The notes: generated by a model from the letters alone, not told the origin. A stretch of DNA of 34,243 nucleotides from Eubacterium sp. UBA5416 (GCA_002409525.1 DHNM01000020.1:1-34243), one strand, 5' to 3'. Positions 8,178 through 16,053 are shown, numbered from the stretch's first letter. A program made the numbers and translations.

Positions 8178-8390
8178 CTAATCAGTCAAATGTACGTTGC
8201 CGCTTACAGCACTTAAGGTCAAATCACTTCCCTAATTGCCATATGCATGAATTCCTGTTTTTCCATTCCTTTGATGCATACTTCCATAATGAACTATAAA
8301 GTTACCGGAAACGGTTTTTGATTTTACTAAGTATCCATTGTTATTATTTTTAAGCATAACTTTGATGTACTCCCAGCCTCTAATATAACG
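8178..8390 (-). pseudogene. DUF4097 C-terminal remnant
   Basis: Reading the minus strand in the frame offset from the preceding ORF gives WEYIKVMLK, then VKSKTVSGNFIVHYG, then HAYGN, a stop, GSDLTLSAVSGNVHLTD and a final stop at 8178-8180. The repeated VSGN-V/F pattern is typical of the beta-helical DUF4097 domain that commonly follows PadR and DUF1700 genes. The N-terminal part is missing, the surviving part is out of frame with the ORF before it, and there is an internal stop. It is a decayed gene. Confidence 0.65.
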
Positions 8391-8659
8391 TCCCCTCCTC
8401 GTTTATCCTTGCCATTATCTCCATTCCTACGATTTACGCTACTGTCTCCGTCGGATTCTTTCGCACTATATGCTTCCCTGATCTCTCGCACCAGATCATC
8501 AATAGATCCAAGTTCTTTACAGATTTGATCTTCTCCTTTTCCATTTTCCCGACCAATCCGAAAATGCTCTTCATAATCTGAAACAATCTCACCCATTACA
8601 CTTTCATCGATATCTTTCAGTGATTCTTTTAACTCCTTCAAATACTCTGTCTTATTCAT
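8327..8659 (-). CDS. Truncated DUF1700 (HAAS-like) protein
   Basis: I start this at the ATG at 8659 (MNKTEYLKEL), which has GGAGG 9 nt upstream. The upstream ATG at 8692 lies inside padR and lacks a site. Residues 1-70 match the DUF1700/HAAS N-terminus, with YLKELKESL, EIVSDYEEHF and a KELGSIDDLVREI segment. Full-length members go on to several membrane helices, which are absent here. After about residue 80 the sequence is low-complexity, and the last 25 residues overlap the DUF4097 remnant in another frame. The most likely history is a deletion joining the start of DUF1700 to the end of DUF4097. It overlaps padR by 8 nt. Confidence 0.6.
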   Translation of the reverse strand: MNKTEYLKELKESLKDIDESVMGEIVSDYEEHFRIGRENGKGEDQICKELGSIDDLVREIREAYSAKESDGDSSVNRRNGDNGKDKRGGDVILEAGSTSKLCLKIITMDT

Positions 8660-8975
8660 TTTTTGCACCCTCCTCCAATATATTATCCACAACCTTTACA
8701 AAGTCATTCCATTCTTTCTTTTGCTCCTTCTGATGTACCTTTCCCTTTTCCGTCAAATGGTAATATTTTCTGGCAGGGCCTTCCCCGGATTCTACGAGAT
8801 AAGTTTCCACAAAAGCATCATCTTTCAGGCGCTTCAATATCAGATACAAGGTTCCTGTGGAAATCACCATTTCCTTAGATATGGCCTCTGTTAATTCATA
8901 TCCATACTGATCTCTTATTGCCAATTTTGAAAGTACACATAATTCTAAAACTCCCTTTTTAAATTGTGCATTCAT
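8652..8975 (-). CDS. PadR family transcriptional regulator
   Basis: A 107-residue winged-helix protein of the compact PadR class. It shows LELCVLSKLAIRDQYGYEL, the recognition region VISTGTLYLILKRLKDDAFV, the wing GPARKYYHLTEKG, and a C-terminal dimerisation helix. Such regulators usually repress their own operon, often with DUF1700/DUF4097 genes, which matches the decayed genes downstream. An imperfect palindrome at 9031-9053, upstream of the start, is a candidate operator. Confidence 0.9.
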   Translation of the reverse strand: MNAQFKKGVLELCVLSKLAIRDQYGYELTEAISKEMVISTGTLYLILKRLKDDAFVETYLVESGEGPARKYYHLTEKGKVHQKEQKKEWNDFVKVVDNILEEGAKNE

Positions 8976-9030
8976 ATGTCATCTCCTTCCCGTCTGCCTG
9001 TAAAACCGCTCATTTCTATTATTATTCATG

Positions 9031-9053
9031 GATAGGTATATATTACCACTATC
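9031..9053. promoter_or_regulatory. Candidate PadR operator
   Basis: An imperfect dyad, GATAGGTA...TACCACTATC, lies about 55-80 bp upstream of padR in an AT-rich promoter region. PadR proteins generally bind dyads in their own promoters. Assignment is by position only. Confidence 0.35.
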
Positions 9054-9124
9054 TATTATTCATTACAATATAGTAAACTGCAATACAGTGAAACACACTC
9101 AATCACACAAACGTAAAGTATCAC

Positions 9125-9167
9125 AAAAAGGCCTGCATTTTCCCATCTTTCAGGAAACACAGGCCTT
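9125..9167 (-). terminator. Terminator of the iron ABC operon, derived from a WYL gene tail
   Basis: On the minus strand, AAGGCCTGTGTTTCC pairs with GGGAAAATGCAGGCCTT and is followed by a T run. It resembles the terminator at 7079-7117 in sequence and in flanking words such as CTGTGATTATTC. It lies downstream of the binding-protein gene and should end that transcript. Confidence 0.75.
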
Positions 9168-9189
9168 GAAACTGTGATTATTCATTATA

Positions 9190-9237
9190 TGTTTAAAACG
9201 GTTCGCGTACTGCAGAAACCAATCCGTCAGATATCGG
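9190..9237 (-). pseudogene. 3'-end remnant of a second WYL regulator
   Basis: The minus strand here encodes LTDWFLQYANRFK, almost identical to LIGWFLQYANRFK near the end of the intact WYL regulator. The homology continues into the shared terminator, with about 50 nt of the coding tail deleted. The remnant begins where the siderophore-binding protein ends, so it marks a recombination or deletion junction. Confidence 0.8.
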
Positions 9238-10299
9238 ATTCCAGATCAGAAAGCATTGTATCGAGTGCTGTGATACCACCTTCTGCAGTATACCATACTG
9301 CCGGGTGTTCCAGATAAATCAGATGTCCATTTTTGTATGCCTCTGTCCCCATGACCAATTCATTCTCCATTATGTCCTTTGCTAATTGTGCGCCCTCCGT
9401 GCCGATTGCACTGTCTCTGTCCAGGATAAATATATAATCCGGATTCTGTTCCGACACAAGTTCAAAAGATGCTTCATTCCCATGGGCCGCACCGGCATTG
9501 CTATTGCCGTCCTTTCCTCTATTTTCCTGTGCTCCACCTGCTTCGCTGTCAGCAGTCAGATTATCGAATCCTATTTCTGTGCCGATAATCGAGCATCTTC
9601 CATTATTTCCAAGAAGATTGAAACTTCCACTTGTAGTCATACCGACTAATGCGGTCTTTCCTTCTGCCGTCTCTGACAAAGCAGCAATTCTTTTCTGGAA
9701 ATCGCCGGTTTTAGCTGCTACTTCTTCTTCCTTACCGAACATGGATGCAACAGTAGTAGCATTTTTATCGACGCTTTTCACCAATCCAATCTCACTATCT
9801 GTAGCAAGGAATACAACAGGTGCAATTTCACTTAACGCATCATAAGATGAGGACAGACGGCCACCGATAAATATCACATCCGGTTCGCAAGCCATAACCG
9901 CCTCGAAATCTGCCTCCTTAATTGTTCCAAGTTTTTCAATATCATTATTATCAGAATAAGATGATAAGTAATCAATCGATGTGTTTGCCATACCCACGAC
10001 GCGGTCCCCTTCACCGAGATTGTCAATAATATCAAGTGCTGCAAGGTCAAGAATTGCAATTCTCTCCGGGTTATATGGTACTTCCAGTTCGATTTCTTCT
10101 TTATTTGCATTCAGACTTGTAATTGTAACTGTTTCCGGAGTATCCTCTTCGGTCTTCTTTTCGCTATCTGACTTTGCCGTGCTGTTTGAGCCAATCTCAC
10201 TCTTTGTTTCTGTCTCAGTTGTTGTAGCCGATGCATCTCCACAAGCAGCAAGTCCTGCTACTAAAAATGTTGATAATAATACCGCAATATTTTTTTCAT
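9227..10299 (-). CDS. Iron-siderophore ABC transporter substrate-binding lipoprotein, frameshifted at its start
   Basis: A periplasmic-binding-type lipoprotein of the FepB/FhuD/YclQ class that captures a ferric siderophore outside the membrane. It has a signal peptide with lipobox LAAC, an Asp/Glu/Thr-rich linker, and a TroA-like body containing PERIAILDLAALDII, EPDVIFIGG and HPAVWYTAEGG. The natural start should be the ATG at 10297-10299, with GGAGA upstream. However, the following A run (10290-10296) has 7 bases and reads MKKILRYYYQHF then stop. Eight would give MKKNIAVLLSTFLVAGLAAC. The only in-frame ATG is at 10393, inside the ATPase gene and without a ribosome site. The gene may be inactive, slippage-dependent, or mis-sequenced. 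It is last in its operon. Confidence 0.82.
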
Positions 10300-10334
10300 A
10301 TTTTCTCCATTTCTCGTCGTCTGTTAATCGATCA

Positions 10335-11087
10335 TCAATAATAAATCGATAATGGTTTCCCCTGGATATCAATAATTTTAAAATCAACCCCATAAATTTC
10401 AGACAGCACTTCCTCTGTCATGACTTCTTCTACCATCCCGTATTTTGCTATTTTTCCATTCTTGAAAGCACAGATATAATCCGAATAGAATGCAGCATAA
10501 TTAATTTCATGTAAAACCATGATTACTGTTCTTCCCAGATCATCACAAAGCTTACGAACCATCTTCATCAGATTGGTTGCATGATAAATATCCAGATTGT
10601 TTGTCGGCTCGTCCAATAAAATATATTCTGTATCCTGTGCTATGACCATGGCTATATATGCCCGCTGGCGCTGTCCTCCAGATAGCTCATCAATAAACTG
10701 GTCACGAAACTCATTTAGTTCCATATAATCTATAGCCTGTTCAATAATTTCTTTATCCTCTTCATTCAGACGTCCGCCGGAATGTGGAAATCTTCCAAAA
10801 GCGACAAGCTCCTCTACAGAGAGTTTCATCTGGACATTATTAGTCTGTGTCAGAATTGCAAGATGCTTCGACAGCTCCTTACTCTTCCACTTTTCTATTC
10901 GCTTTCCATCAAAACTTACGGTTCCCTGATCCCCGGCTATCAGTCTGGATATGATTCCCATAACCGTGGATTTGCCAGCTCCATTTGGTCCAATGAATGA
11001 AGTTACCTTTCCCTTATGTATATCGAAACTGACCTGATCCAGGACCGTTTTTTCATTATACTTTTTCGTTAATTCTTGTATCTTCAT
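10335..11087 (-). CDS. Iron-siderophore ABC transporter ATP-binding protein
   Basis: A 250-residue FepC/YclP-type ATPase that powers siderophore import. Walker A GPNGAGKST lies at 33-41. The Q-loop LTQTNN, signature LSGGQRQRAYIA, Walker B YILLDEPTNNLD and switch histidine in VLHEIN are all present. The segment ELVAFGRFPHS is typical of iron-complex importers. The start follows the permease stop directly (TGAATG), with AAGGAG upstream. The protein appears fully functional. Confidence 0.95.
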   Translation of the reverse strand: MKIQELTKKYNEKTVLDQVSFDIHKGKVTSFIGPNGAGKSTVMGIISRLIAGDQGTVSFDGKRIEKWKSKELSKHLAILTQTNNVQMKLSVEELVAFGRFPHSGGRLNEEDKEIIEQAIDYMELNEFRDQFIDELSGGQRQRAYIAMVIAQDTEYILLDEPTNNLDIYHATNLMKMVRKLCDDLGRTVIMVLHEINYAAFYSDYICAFKNGKIAKYGMVEEVMTEEVLSEIYGVDFKIIDIQGKPLSIYY

Positions 11088-12065
11088 TCAGACTCTCCTT
11101 TTAGACAGTAATAAGTGTAGGAAATAAATCCCTCCAAACAGTGTGATGAATACGCTTACGGGTATCGTATAAGAGAAAACACGTTCTACTACAATCTGTC
11201 CACCCACCAGGACAATCATGCCAAAGAAGGCAGAGCCTAAAATCAGATAGCAATGCCGGTATGTGTTTAGAAGCTGACGTGAAAGATTTGCTACAATAAG
11301 CCCTAAAAAAGCCAGCGGACCCACCATAGCTGTCGCAACAGCAATATACAATGTCACTCCCAGGAGAAGTTTGCGCACACTCGAATCATAATCAACCCCC
11401 AGATTCACAGCCTGATCTTTTCCGAGTGTCAACACGTCCAGAATACGTAGCTCCTTCCTCAGTGCAAACGCAGTCACCGCCAAAACAATAACTGAAAGCA
11501 ACATAATACTCGTATTCATATTATTAAAACTGGCGACTAAAGTTGTAAGAAGCGTATCGTACTCATTGGGATCCATAATACGTGTTAATGTATTTTGAAT
11601 GCTTGAAAAAAAGGAAGTCAGAACCGTTCCAACCAATAATACATATAAAACATTATGTTTCGTCTTTTTAAACAGATAACTATACACCACAGTAGCCGTC
11701 ACGCCCATGAGACTCAGGTCGATTACAAAAGAATATTCCGGATTGACTGCCAGGGCACTTCCAGCTCCGGCTATAAATACAACCGCCGTATGAATCAATG
11801 TATATAATGCATCCATCCCCAACAGACAAGGAGTTACAATTGTATTATTGATAATAGACTGGAACACAATCGATGCGCTTCCAATTGCAAATCCAGTGAT
11901 GACCATTGCGAATAACTTGGGCGTTCGTATTTTCATTGAATACACAAATAGCACTTGACTGTCAAATTTTACTCCATAAACCATATAGACTACGGACAAT
12001 ACCACTGCAAAAGCTGCCATGAAAACTAATCTGATACGATTTTTTCTTAGTGCTGCAGTATTCAT
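11088..12065 (-). CDS. Iron-siderophore ABC transporter permease (FecCD family, second)
   Basis: A 325-residue FecCD-type permease with about nine hydrophobic segments. Family motifs are MKIRTPKLFAMVITGFAIG near the N-terminus, the conserved SIVFQSIINN segment, and the cytoplasmic GPLAFLGLIVANLSRQL loop that contacts the ATPase. It overlaps the preceding permease by 4 nt (ATGA) and pairs with it to form the channel. The closest named set by architecture is the Bacillus YclNOPQ petrobactin importer, but the substrate cannot be read from sequence. Confidence 0.93.
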   Translation of the reverse strand: MNTAALRKNRIRLVFMAAFAVVLSVVYMVYGVKFDSQVLFVYSMKIRTPKLFAMVITGFAIGSASIVFQSIINNTIVTPCLLGMDALYTLIHTAVVFIAGAGSALAVNPEYSFVIDLSLMGVTATVVYSYLFKKTKHNVLYVLLVGTVLTSFFSSIQNTLTRIMDPNEYDTLLTTLVASFNNMNTSIMLLSVIVLAVTAFALRKELRILDVLTLGKDQAVNLGVDYDSSVRKLLLGVTLYIAVATAMVGPLAFLGLIVANLSRQLLNTYRHCYLILGSAFFGMIVLVGGQIVVERVFSYTIPVSVFITLFGGIYFLHLLLSKRRV

Positions 12066-13069
12066 CCCGCATCGCCTCTCTTCCCGAAACGAACAGCCTT
12101 TCTCCCGTTCTTCAACTGATACAACAACAAGATCACAAATATAATGCTGCCAAGTATACCCACAATAAGCTCAATAGGAAGCTCATAAGGCATAATTATA
12201 ATTCGTCCTATAATGTCGCATATAAGTACAAACAGTGCTCCAAATAACGCCGTATCTATCATCGTCCCCCTGATTCTGTCTCCTTTGAACATGGCCACTA
12301 TATTGGGCACAATAAGTCCTATATAAGAGATAGATCCCACAATCGTTACTATAGCCGAGGTTATCATAGCTGCAATCGTAAGTCCCATAAATAAAACAAG
12401 ATTATAAGGGACCCCCAGGTTTTTAGAAAAATCTTTTCCCATGCCGACGATATTAAAATGATCAGCAAAAATAAAAGCCAGGATCACCAGTGGAATCACC
12501 ATATACACAATTTCGTATCGTCCACGGAGGACCATAGAAAAATGTCCAACCAGCCATGTCGACAAAGCCTGCGTCATTTCATATTTGTAGGCGAGGAAAT
12601 TAGTTAATCCTGTAATTACATTTCCAAACATAATTCCCACCAGAGGTACCATAACTACATCCTTAAACTGAATACGCTGGATCAGACATACAAAAATCCA
12701 TGTACCCAAAATCGCGAATACGAAGGCAAATAAAGTGCGTCCCCATAAAGTAGAATTTGACATATAGATGAGGGCTAGAAGAATTCCAAACTGTGCAGAG
12801 GATATAGTTGCTCCTGTACTAGGTGAAACAAACTTGTTCATACAAAGCTGTTGCATAATTAGTCCCGCTACGCTCATACCCACACCGGTACAAAGAATTG
12901 CCAGTAACCTCGGGATACGCGAGGCCAAAAATACTTTCCAGGACTCTGGATCATTCTTCATCAGTGCTGCAGGGTTGACATCACGGACCCCGATAAAAAG
13001 TGATAGAAAAGAGACGATAACCAGACTGAGGAATAGAATCCATGTCGACCTATTCTTTTTTATGATAAT
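12062..13069 (-). CDS. Iron-siderophore ABC transporter permease (FecCD family, first), non-standard start
   Basis: A FecCD permease with conserved LASRIPRLLAILCTGVGMSV, AGLIMQQL and a YIGLIVPNIVAMF coupling loop. The first conventional start in this frame is the ATG at 12961 (MKNDPESWK), but the frame stays open upstream and encodes the expected first membrane helix, including STWILFLSLVIVSFLSLFIG. That extension leads to GGAGG at 13074-13078 with only ATT, ATC or ATA codons at a suitable distance. I mark the ATT at 13067-13069 as the likely start position. Either a rare ATT/ATC start is used (as in infC) or a start codon was lost. Translation from 12961 would drop the first helix. Confidence 0.85.
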   Translation of the reverse strand: MIIKKNRSTWILFLSLVIVSFLSLFIGVRDVNPAALMKNDPESWKVFLASRIPRLLAILCTGVGMSVAGLIMQQLCMNKFVSPSTGATISSAQFGILLALIYMSNSTLWGRTLFAFVFAILGTWIFVCLIQRIQFKDVVMVPLVGIMFGNVITGLTNFLAYKYEMTQALSTWLVGHFSMVLRGRYEIVYMVIPLVILAFIFADHFNIVGMGKDFSKNLGVPYNLVLFMGLTIAAMITSAIVTIVGSISYIGLIVPNIVAMFKGDRIRGTMIDTALFGALFVLICDIIGRIIIMPYELPIELIVGILGSIIFVILLLYQLKNGRKAVRFGKRGDAG

Positions 13070-13118
13070 TACACCTCCATGACGTTGATCGGTTAGTCAT
13101 AGCTTACCGTCGTCCCTT

Positions 13119-13147
13119 ATTGTATCTAAAATATGATTGACACGCAA
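13119..13147 (-). promoter_or_regulatory. Promoter of the iron ABC operon
   Basis: TTGCGT (13142-13147, minus) and TACAAT (13119-13124) are separated by 17 nt, about 50 nt upstream of the permease ribosome site. The -10 matches consensus at 5 of 6 positions and the -35 is weak. Confidence 0.5.
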
Positions 13148-13170
13148 GAACTTACTTTTATGTAAGCTCT
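13147..13170. promoter_or_regulatory. Dyad between hxlR-type gene and the iron operon
   Basis: AGAACTTAC and GTAAGCTCT flank TTTTAT, giving a symmetric site that touches the -35 of the iron operon promoter and lies just after the HxlR stop. Its form resembles HxlR-family operators. It could instead be a weak terminator stem, but no T run follows. Confidence 0.4.
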
Positions 13171-13175
13171 GTTTA

Positions 13176-13523
13176 TTACTTTCGATTTATTCGAATTCCA
13201 TTTCTTTTTGCATAGGCCTCCGTAAAGGTACACATGTTTTCCAACAAAGATAATATCTCTGAATTATTCTGACATATTCTATATATAATTATTTTAGGTG
13301 GCAATTCTCCAATAATATTTTTTTCTATCAGGCCGTCTTCTTCTAATTCCCTTATCTGTGAAGCCAAAACCTTTTGTGTAATGCCCGGAATTACCTTTTC
13401 CAATAAGGAAAATCGATTATCACCATTTGCTATATGCCATAGCACCTGTGTCTTCCATTTGCCTCCGATCAAATCATGTGTCAAGTTTAACTCACAACAA
13501 TATTCATCTTTTAATTTTGACAT
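13176..13523 (-). CDS. HxlR family transcriptional regulator
   Basis: A 115-residue winged-helix regulator. Typical HxlR features are LIGGKWKTQVLWHIANGDNRF, the recognition helix ITQKVLASQIRELEEDGLI, and the wing ELPPKIIIYRI. Two adjacent cysteines (YCCEL) lie near residues 9-10, and many HxlR members sense electrophiles or redox state through an N-terminal cysteine. It is transcribed away from the alcohol dehydrogenase and towards the iron operon. Dyads at 13561-13576 and 13147-13170 are possible targets. Confidence 0.92.
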   Translation of the reverse strand: MSKLKDEYCCELNLTHDLIGGKWKTQVLWHIANGDNRFSLLEKVIPGITQKVLASQIRELEEDGLIEKNIIGELPPKIIIYRICQNNSEILSLLENMCTFTEAYAKRNGIRINRK

Positions 13524-13560
13524 TTTTCATACCTTCCTGCTTTAAAATTTTATATTTGTG

Positions 13561-13610
13561 GTTAGGATCACCTAACTTCTAAGTATATACGCGCAAAGAT
13601 GATAATACAA
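13561..13610 (-). promoter_or_regulatory. Promoter and operator-like palindrome of the HxlR gene
   Basis: The minus-strand promoter is TTGTAT (13605-13610), a 17-nt spacer, and TATACT (13582-13587). Just downstream is the perfect palindrome GTTAGGATCACCTAAC at 13561-13576, close to the expected start of transcription. This geometry fits self-repression. Confidence 0.6.
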
Positions 13611-13679
13611 GTAAAGAAAAAAATTTCAAATGGATCTGTCTGCCAGGTGGGCTTATGAAATGATCATGCATTATTCCAA

Positions 13680-13708
13680 TTGATTCTCACGCCTCCATGT
13701 CTTATAAT
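13680..13708 (+). promoter_or_regulatory. Alcohol dehydrogenase promoter
   Basis: TTGATT (13680-13685) and the perfect -10 TATAAT (13703-13708) are 17 nt apart, 47 nt upstream of the TTG start. This is a strong sigma-A promoter, transcribed away from the HxlR gene. Confidence 0.8.
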
Positions 13709-13755
13709 GAAACTATATATTTATTTAACAATCATGTTAAGGAGGTAACAATAAA

Positions 13756-14805
13756 TTGAAGGGTTATGGAATGTTATCAATTGACAATGCAGGATGGATT
13801 GAAAAGGAGAGACCGGTCTGTGGTCCACTCGATGCGATTATAGAACCTATTGTTCTTGCTCCATGTTCATCTGATACACACGTTCTTCATGGGGGAAATG
13901 GTCCAAAGCAGAATCTGATTCTAGGTCATGAAGCTGTCGGCAGAGTTGTCGAGACTGGTAATCTGGTAAATAAATTTAAAACCGGAGATGTTGTGGTTGT
14001 ACCATGCTGCACTCCCAACTGGCTTTCCTGGAATACACAAGGCGAATATACCGCTCACGATGAGGGACTTATGGCAAGTTTTAAGTTCCTGGGATCCAAA
14101 GACGGAACATTCGCAGAATATTTTCATGTCAATCAGGCAGATGCCAACCTTGTAATGCTCCCGGAGAATGTATCACCGGAAGCTGCCGTTATGACAGTAG
14201 ACATGATGTCCACCGGATTTCATGGTGTTGAAAATGCTGAAATCGGATTCGGTGATACCGTTGTTGTGATCGGAATCGGACCTGTCGGTCTGATGGCTGT
14301 TGCGGGAACAAAGCTTCGCGGAGCAGGCAGAATCATCGCAGTCGGAACTCGTCCGAATTGTGTTCAGATTGCCAAAGAATATGGTGCAACCGATATCATC
14401 AGCTACAAAGAGGGCGATATTGTAAAACAGGTATTAGAAATGACCAAAGAAGGAGCAGACAGTGTCATCATTGCAGGCGGAAATGCAGAAACTTTCCGTC
14501 AGGCAGTAGATATGACAAAACCCGGCGGCTACATTTCCAATGTCAATTTCTTCGACATCTCCGACACACTGGCCATGCCGGCTTTATCATGGGGACTCGG
14601 AATGGCAGACAAAACCATCCGCGGCGGTTTCTGTCCGGGCGGTGCACTGCGTATCCATAAAATGCTGGAGATGATTGCAAACGGTCGTGTAGACACCACA
14701 AAGCTGATCACTCATACATTCAACGGTTTCGATAAAATCGAAGATGCCTTCAAACTCATGGATGAAAAGCCGAGAGATCTGATCAAGCCAATCGTTGTTA
14801 TCTGA
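13756..14805 (+). CDS. Zinc-dependent NADP(H) secondary alcohol dehydrogenase
   Basis: A 349-residue medium-chain dehydrogenase of the Clostridium beijerinckii/Thermoanaerobacter brockii type, which interconverts secondary alcohols and ketones. Catalytic zinc ligands appear as C37 (APCSSD), H58-E59 (LGHEAVG) and D149 (TVDMMSTG). The Rossmann motif GIGPVG lies at 173-178, and VGTRP after it resembles the NADP-preferring GSR/P loop of that family. There is no structural zinc lobe, as expected for this subgroup. The start is TTG, supported by AAGGAGGT 9 nt upstream, and by the N-terminus MKGYGML matching MKGFAML of the family. The divergent HxlR gene suggests aldehyde or electrophile-linked regulation (inference). 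Confidence 0.93.
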   Translation: MKGYGMLSIDNAGWIEKERPVCGPLDAIIEPIVLAPCSSDTHVLHGGNGPKQNLILGHEAVGRVVETGNLVNKFKTGDVVVVPCCTPNWLSWNTQGEYTAHDEGLMASFKFLGSKDGTFAEYFHVNQADANLVMLPENVSPEAAVMTVDMMSTGFHGVENAEIGFGDTVVVIGIGPVGLMAVAGTKLRGAGRIIAVGTRPNCVQIAKEYGATDIISYKEGDIVKQVLEMTKEGADSVIIAGGNAETFRQAVDMTKPGGYISNVNFFDISDTLAMPALSWGLGMADKTIRGGFCPGGALRIHKMLEMIANGRVDTTKLITHTFNGFDKIEDAFKLMDEKPRDLIKPIVVI

Positions 14806-14820
14806 TTGCATAAAGTTTCT

Positions 14821-14860
14821 GAAAAACAAAATCACCCGATGACAGGTGATTTTGTTTTTC
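14821..14860. terminator. Bidirectional intrinsic terminator
   Basis: A perfect 16-bp stem (GAAAAACAAAATCACC with its complement) surrounds an 8-nt loop. It is T-rich at the 3' side in both directions. It ends the alcohol dehydrogenase transcript on the plus strand and the PAS-protein transcript on the minus strand. Confidence 0.92.
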
Positions 14861-14920
14861 TCTTTTGCGAGAACCCCTCATAGCATGGCTTTCCGGGAGT
14901 GCTTCCCTATATTATTTTGA

Positions 14921-15304
14921 CTATTCCCATAAATCATAGTGTTGCATGGTTTCCCTATTGCGGAACTCATGTTTTTCATAATATCCAATCAGCCTGCCTT
15001 CATCACGCAATGCTACCATGTAGACGTCCTTATTCTGTTTTTCATTATGAAAAGTGTATACAAGATTATGCTCCGAAGATGAAGCAAACCATGCTATCAC
15101 CTGCTTAATCTTCTTGTTTGACTGCGCATTATGACAATTCAAAAGGCTCTGCCCAACCAGCTTGTCTCCGCCTCGTTTTGCATAACTCTCCAGTGCAGCC
15201 GGGTTCATATAGATTATTTCATGTTCCAGATTACAGATCACTACAGCGCATCTATCCTGGTCAACGATGCTCTTGAAAAAAGTAACATAAGCCTCACATT
15301 TCAT
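14921..15304 (-). CDS. Stand-alone PAS-domain protein
   Basis: A 127-residue single PAS fold. It includes AVVICNLEHEIIYMNPAA, a central KLVGQSLLNCHN segment typical of PAS helix F, and a final sheet VYMVALRDEGRLIGYYEKHEF. There is no attached kinase, HTH or membrane segment. The gene overlaps the deacylase by 11 nt, so the two are probably co-translated. PAS proteins of this form often sit next to YbaK-type genes in gut Clostridia (from memory). The ligand is unknown. Confidence 0.75.
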   Translation of the reverse strand: MKCEAYVTFFKSIVDQDRCAVVICNLEHEIIYMNPAALESYAKRGGDKLVGQSLLNCHNAQSNKKIKQVIAWFASSSEHNLVYTFHNEKQNKDVYMVALRDEGRLIGYYEKHEFRNRETMQHYDLWE

Positions 15305-15860
15305 TTACTGCCTCCTCATATCTTGGAAGTTTCACCACTGTCATTTCATGCCCCATCGCCGGAACAATTTTTTCTATAAAATCCTTTGTTGCAAACTTAA
15401 TGCTCGCTGTGTTTATACATGGATGACAGCCAATCTCACTGCCTGTCAATACCTCTTCGTCCACACACAGCCTGACTCTTTGCTCCTTGTCATTCATCAA
15501 ACCCATGACACTCACCGACCCCGGTGTGATGTCAAGAAACTCTTCCATATAGCATTCTTTTGCAAAAGACAATCGGGCAACGCCTAACTGTGCTGATAAA
15601 TCTTTGGTTTTGAATTTTTTATCTCCGGGCATCATCAGCAAATAAAAATCTGTCTCCTGCCTGTTGCACAAAAAAAGGTTTTTACATATCGTCGCTTGCA
15701 GGACTTCATCAATCTCTGCACACACTTCCATTGTCATCACCGCTTCATGATCTATTCTTTGATATAAAACTCCTAAATGGTCAAGAAAATCATAGGTCCT
15801 TATCTCTTTTTCCATCCTGCCTGTAGTATCTGCCGGTCTTCCATTCAGTAATTCAAGCAT
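15294..15860 (-). CDS. YbaK/ProX-type aminoacyl-tRNA deacylase
   Basis: A 188-residue protein of the prolyl-tRNA editing family, close to stand-alone ProX/PrdX enzymes that hydrolyse Ala-tRNA(Pro). Family features are YDFLDHLGVLYQRIDHEAVMTMEVC, the catalytic-lysine segment ICKNLFLCNR, MMPGDKKFKTKDLSAQLG, and PGSVSVMGLMND ending in HPCINTASIKF. The start at 15860 matches the usual N-terminal length. It is likely cytosolic and active on mischarged tRNA. Confidence 0.9.
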   Translation of the reverse strand: MLELLNGRPADTTGRMEKEIRTYDFLDHLGVLYQRIDHEAVMTMEVCAEIDEVLQATICKNLFLCNRQETDFYLLMMPGDKKFKTKDLSAQLGVARLSFAKECYMEEFLDITPGSVSVMGLMNDKEQRVRLCVDEEVLTGSEIGCHPCINTASIKFATKDFIEKIVPAMGHEMTVVKLPRYEEAVNEM

Positions 15861-15925
15861 CCTCTTTTGCTATCCTTTCCGTTCGTCCATTTTTCTTAAC
15901 TACACAAACATGCCGTAAAATTTTC

Positions 15926-15954
15926 TTGAATAAATGATTGGAATCTGTTATGAT
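15926..15954 (+). promoter_or_regulatory. Promoter of the antitoxin RNA
   Basis: TTGAAT (15926-15931), a 17-nt spacer and TATGAT (15949-15954), with no protein ORF downstream. Transcription would start near 15961 and run towards the 3' end of the toxin gene. Confidence 0.7.
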
Positions 15955-15960
15955 ATAGAT

Positions 15961-16053
15961 ACAAGAGGAACAACCGCCCACAAGGTGGGTTGACCTGAAA
16001 ATAAAAGTAGAAATTTCACCCTCTGACCGGCCAAGTTTTGGGGTGGTTTTTCT
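15961..16053 (+). ncRNA. Candidate antisense antitoxin RNA (RatA-like arrangement)
   Basis: The predicted transcript carries a hairpin (CGCCCAC...GTGGGTTG, about 15975-15992). It ends at a terminator, CACCC...GGGTG plus GGTTTTTC (about 16017-16051). It converges on the toxin gene and is complementary to the toxin mRNA 3' untranslated region. This matches the 3'-overlap layout of TxpA/RatA-type pairs. Start and end are predicted, not observed. Confidence 0.65.

Noticed and set aside
14921..15304. The PAS protein as a cyclic-oligoadenylate sensor for the Csm system
   Set aside because: The sequence fits PAS, not CARF or SAVED, and the gene is coupled to a tRNA deacylase far from the csm operon.
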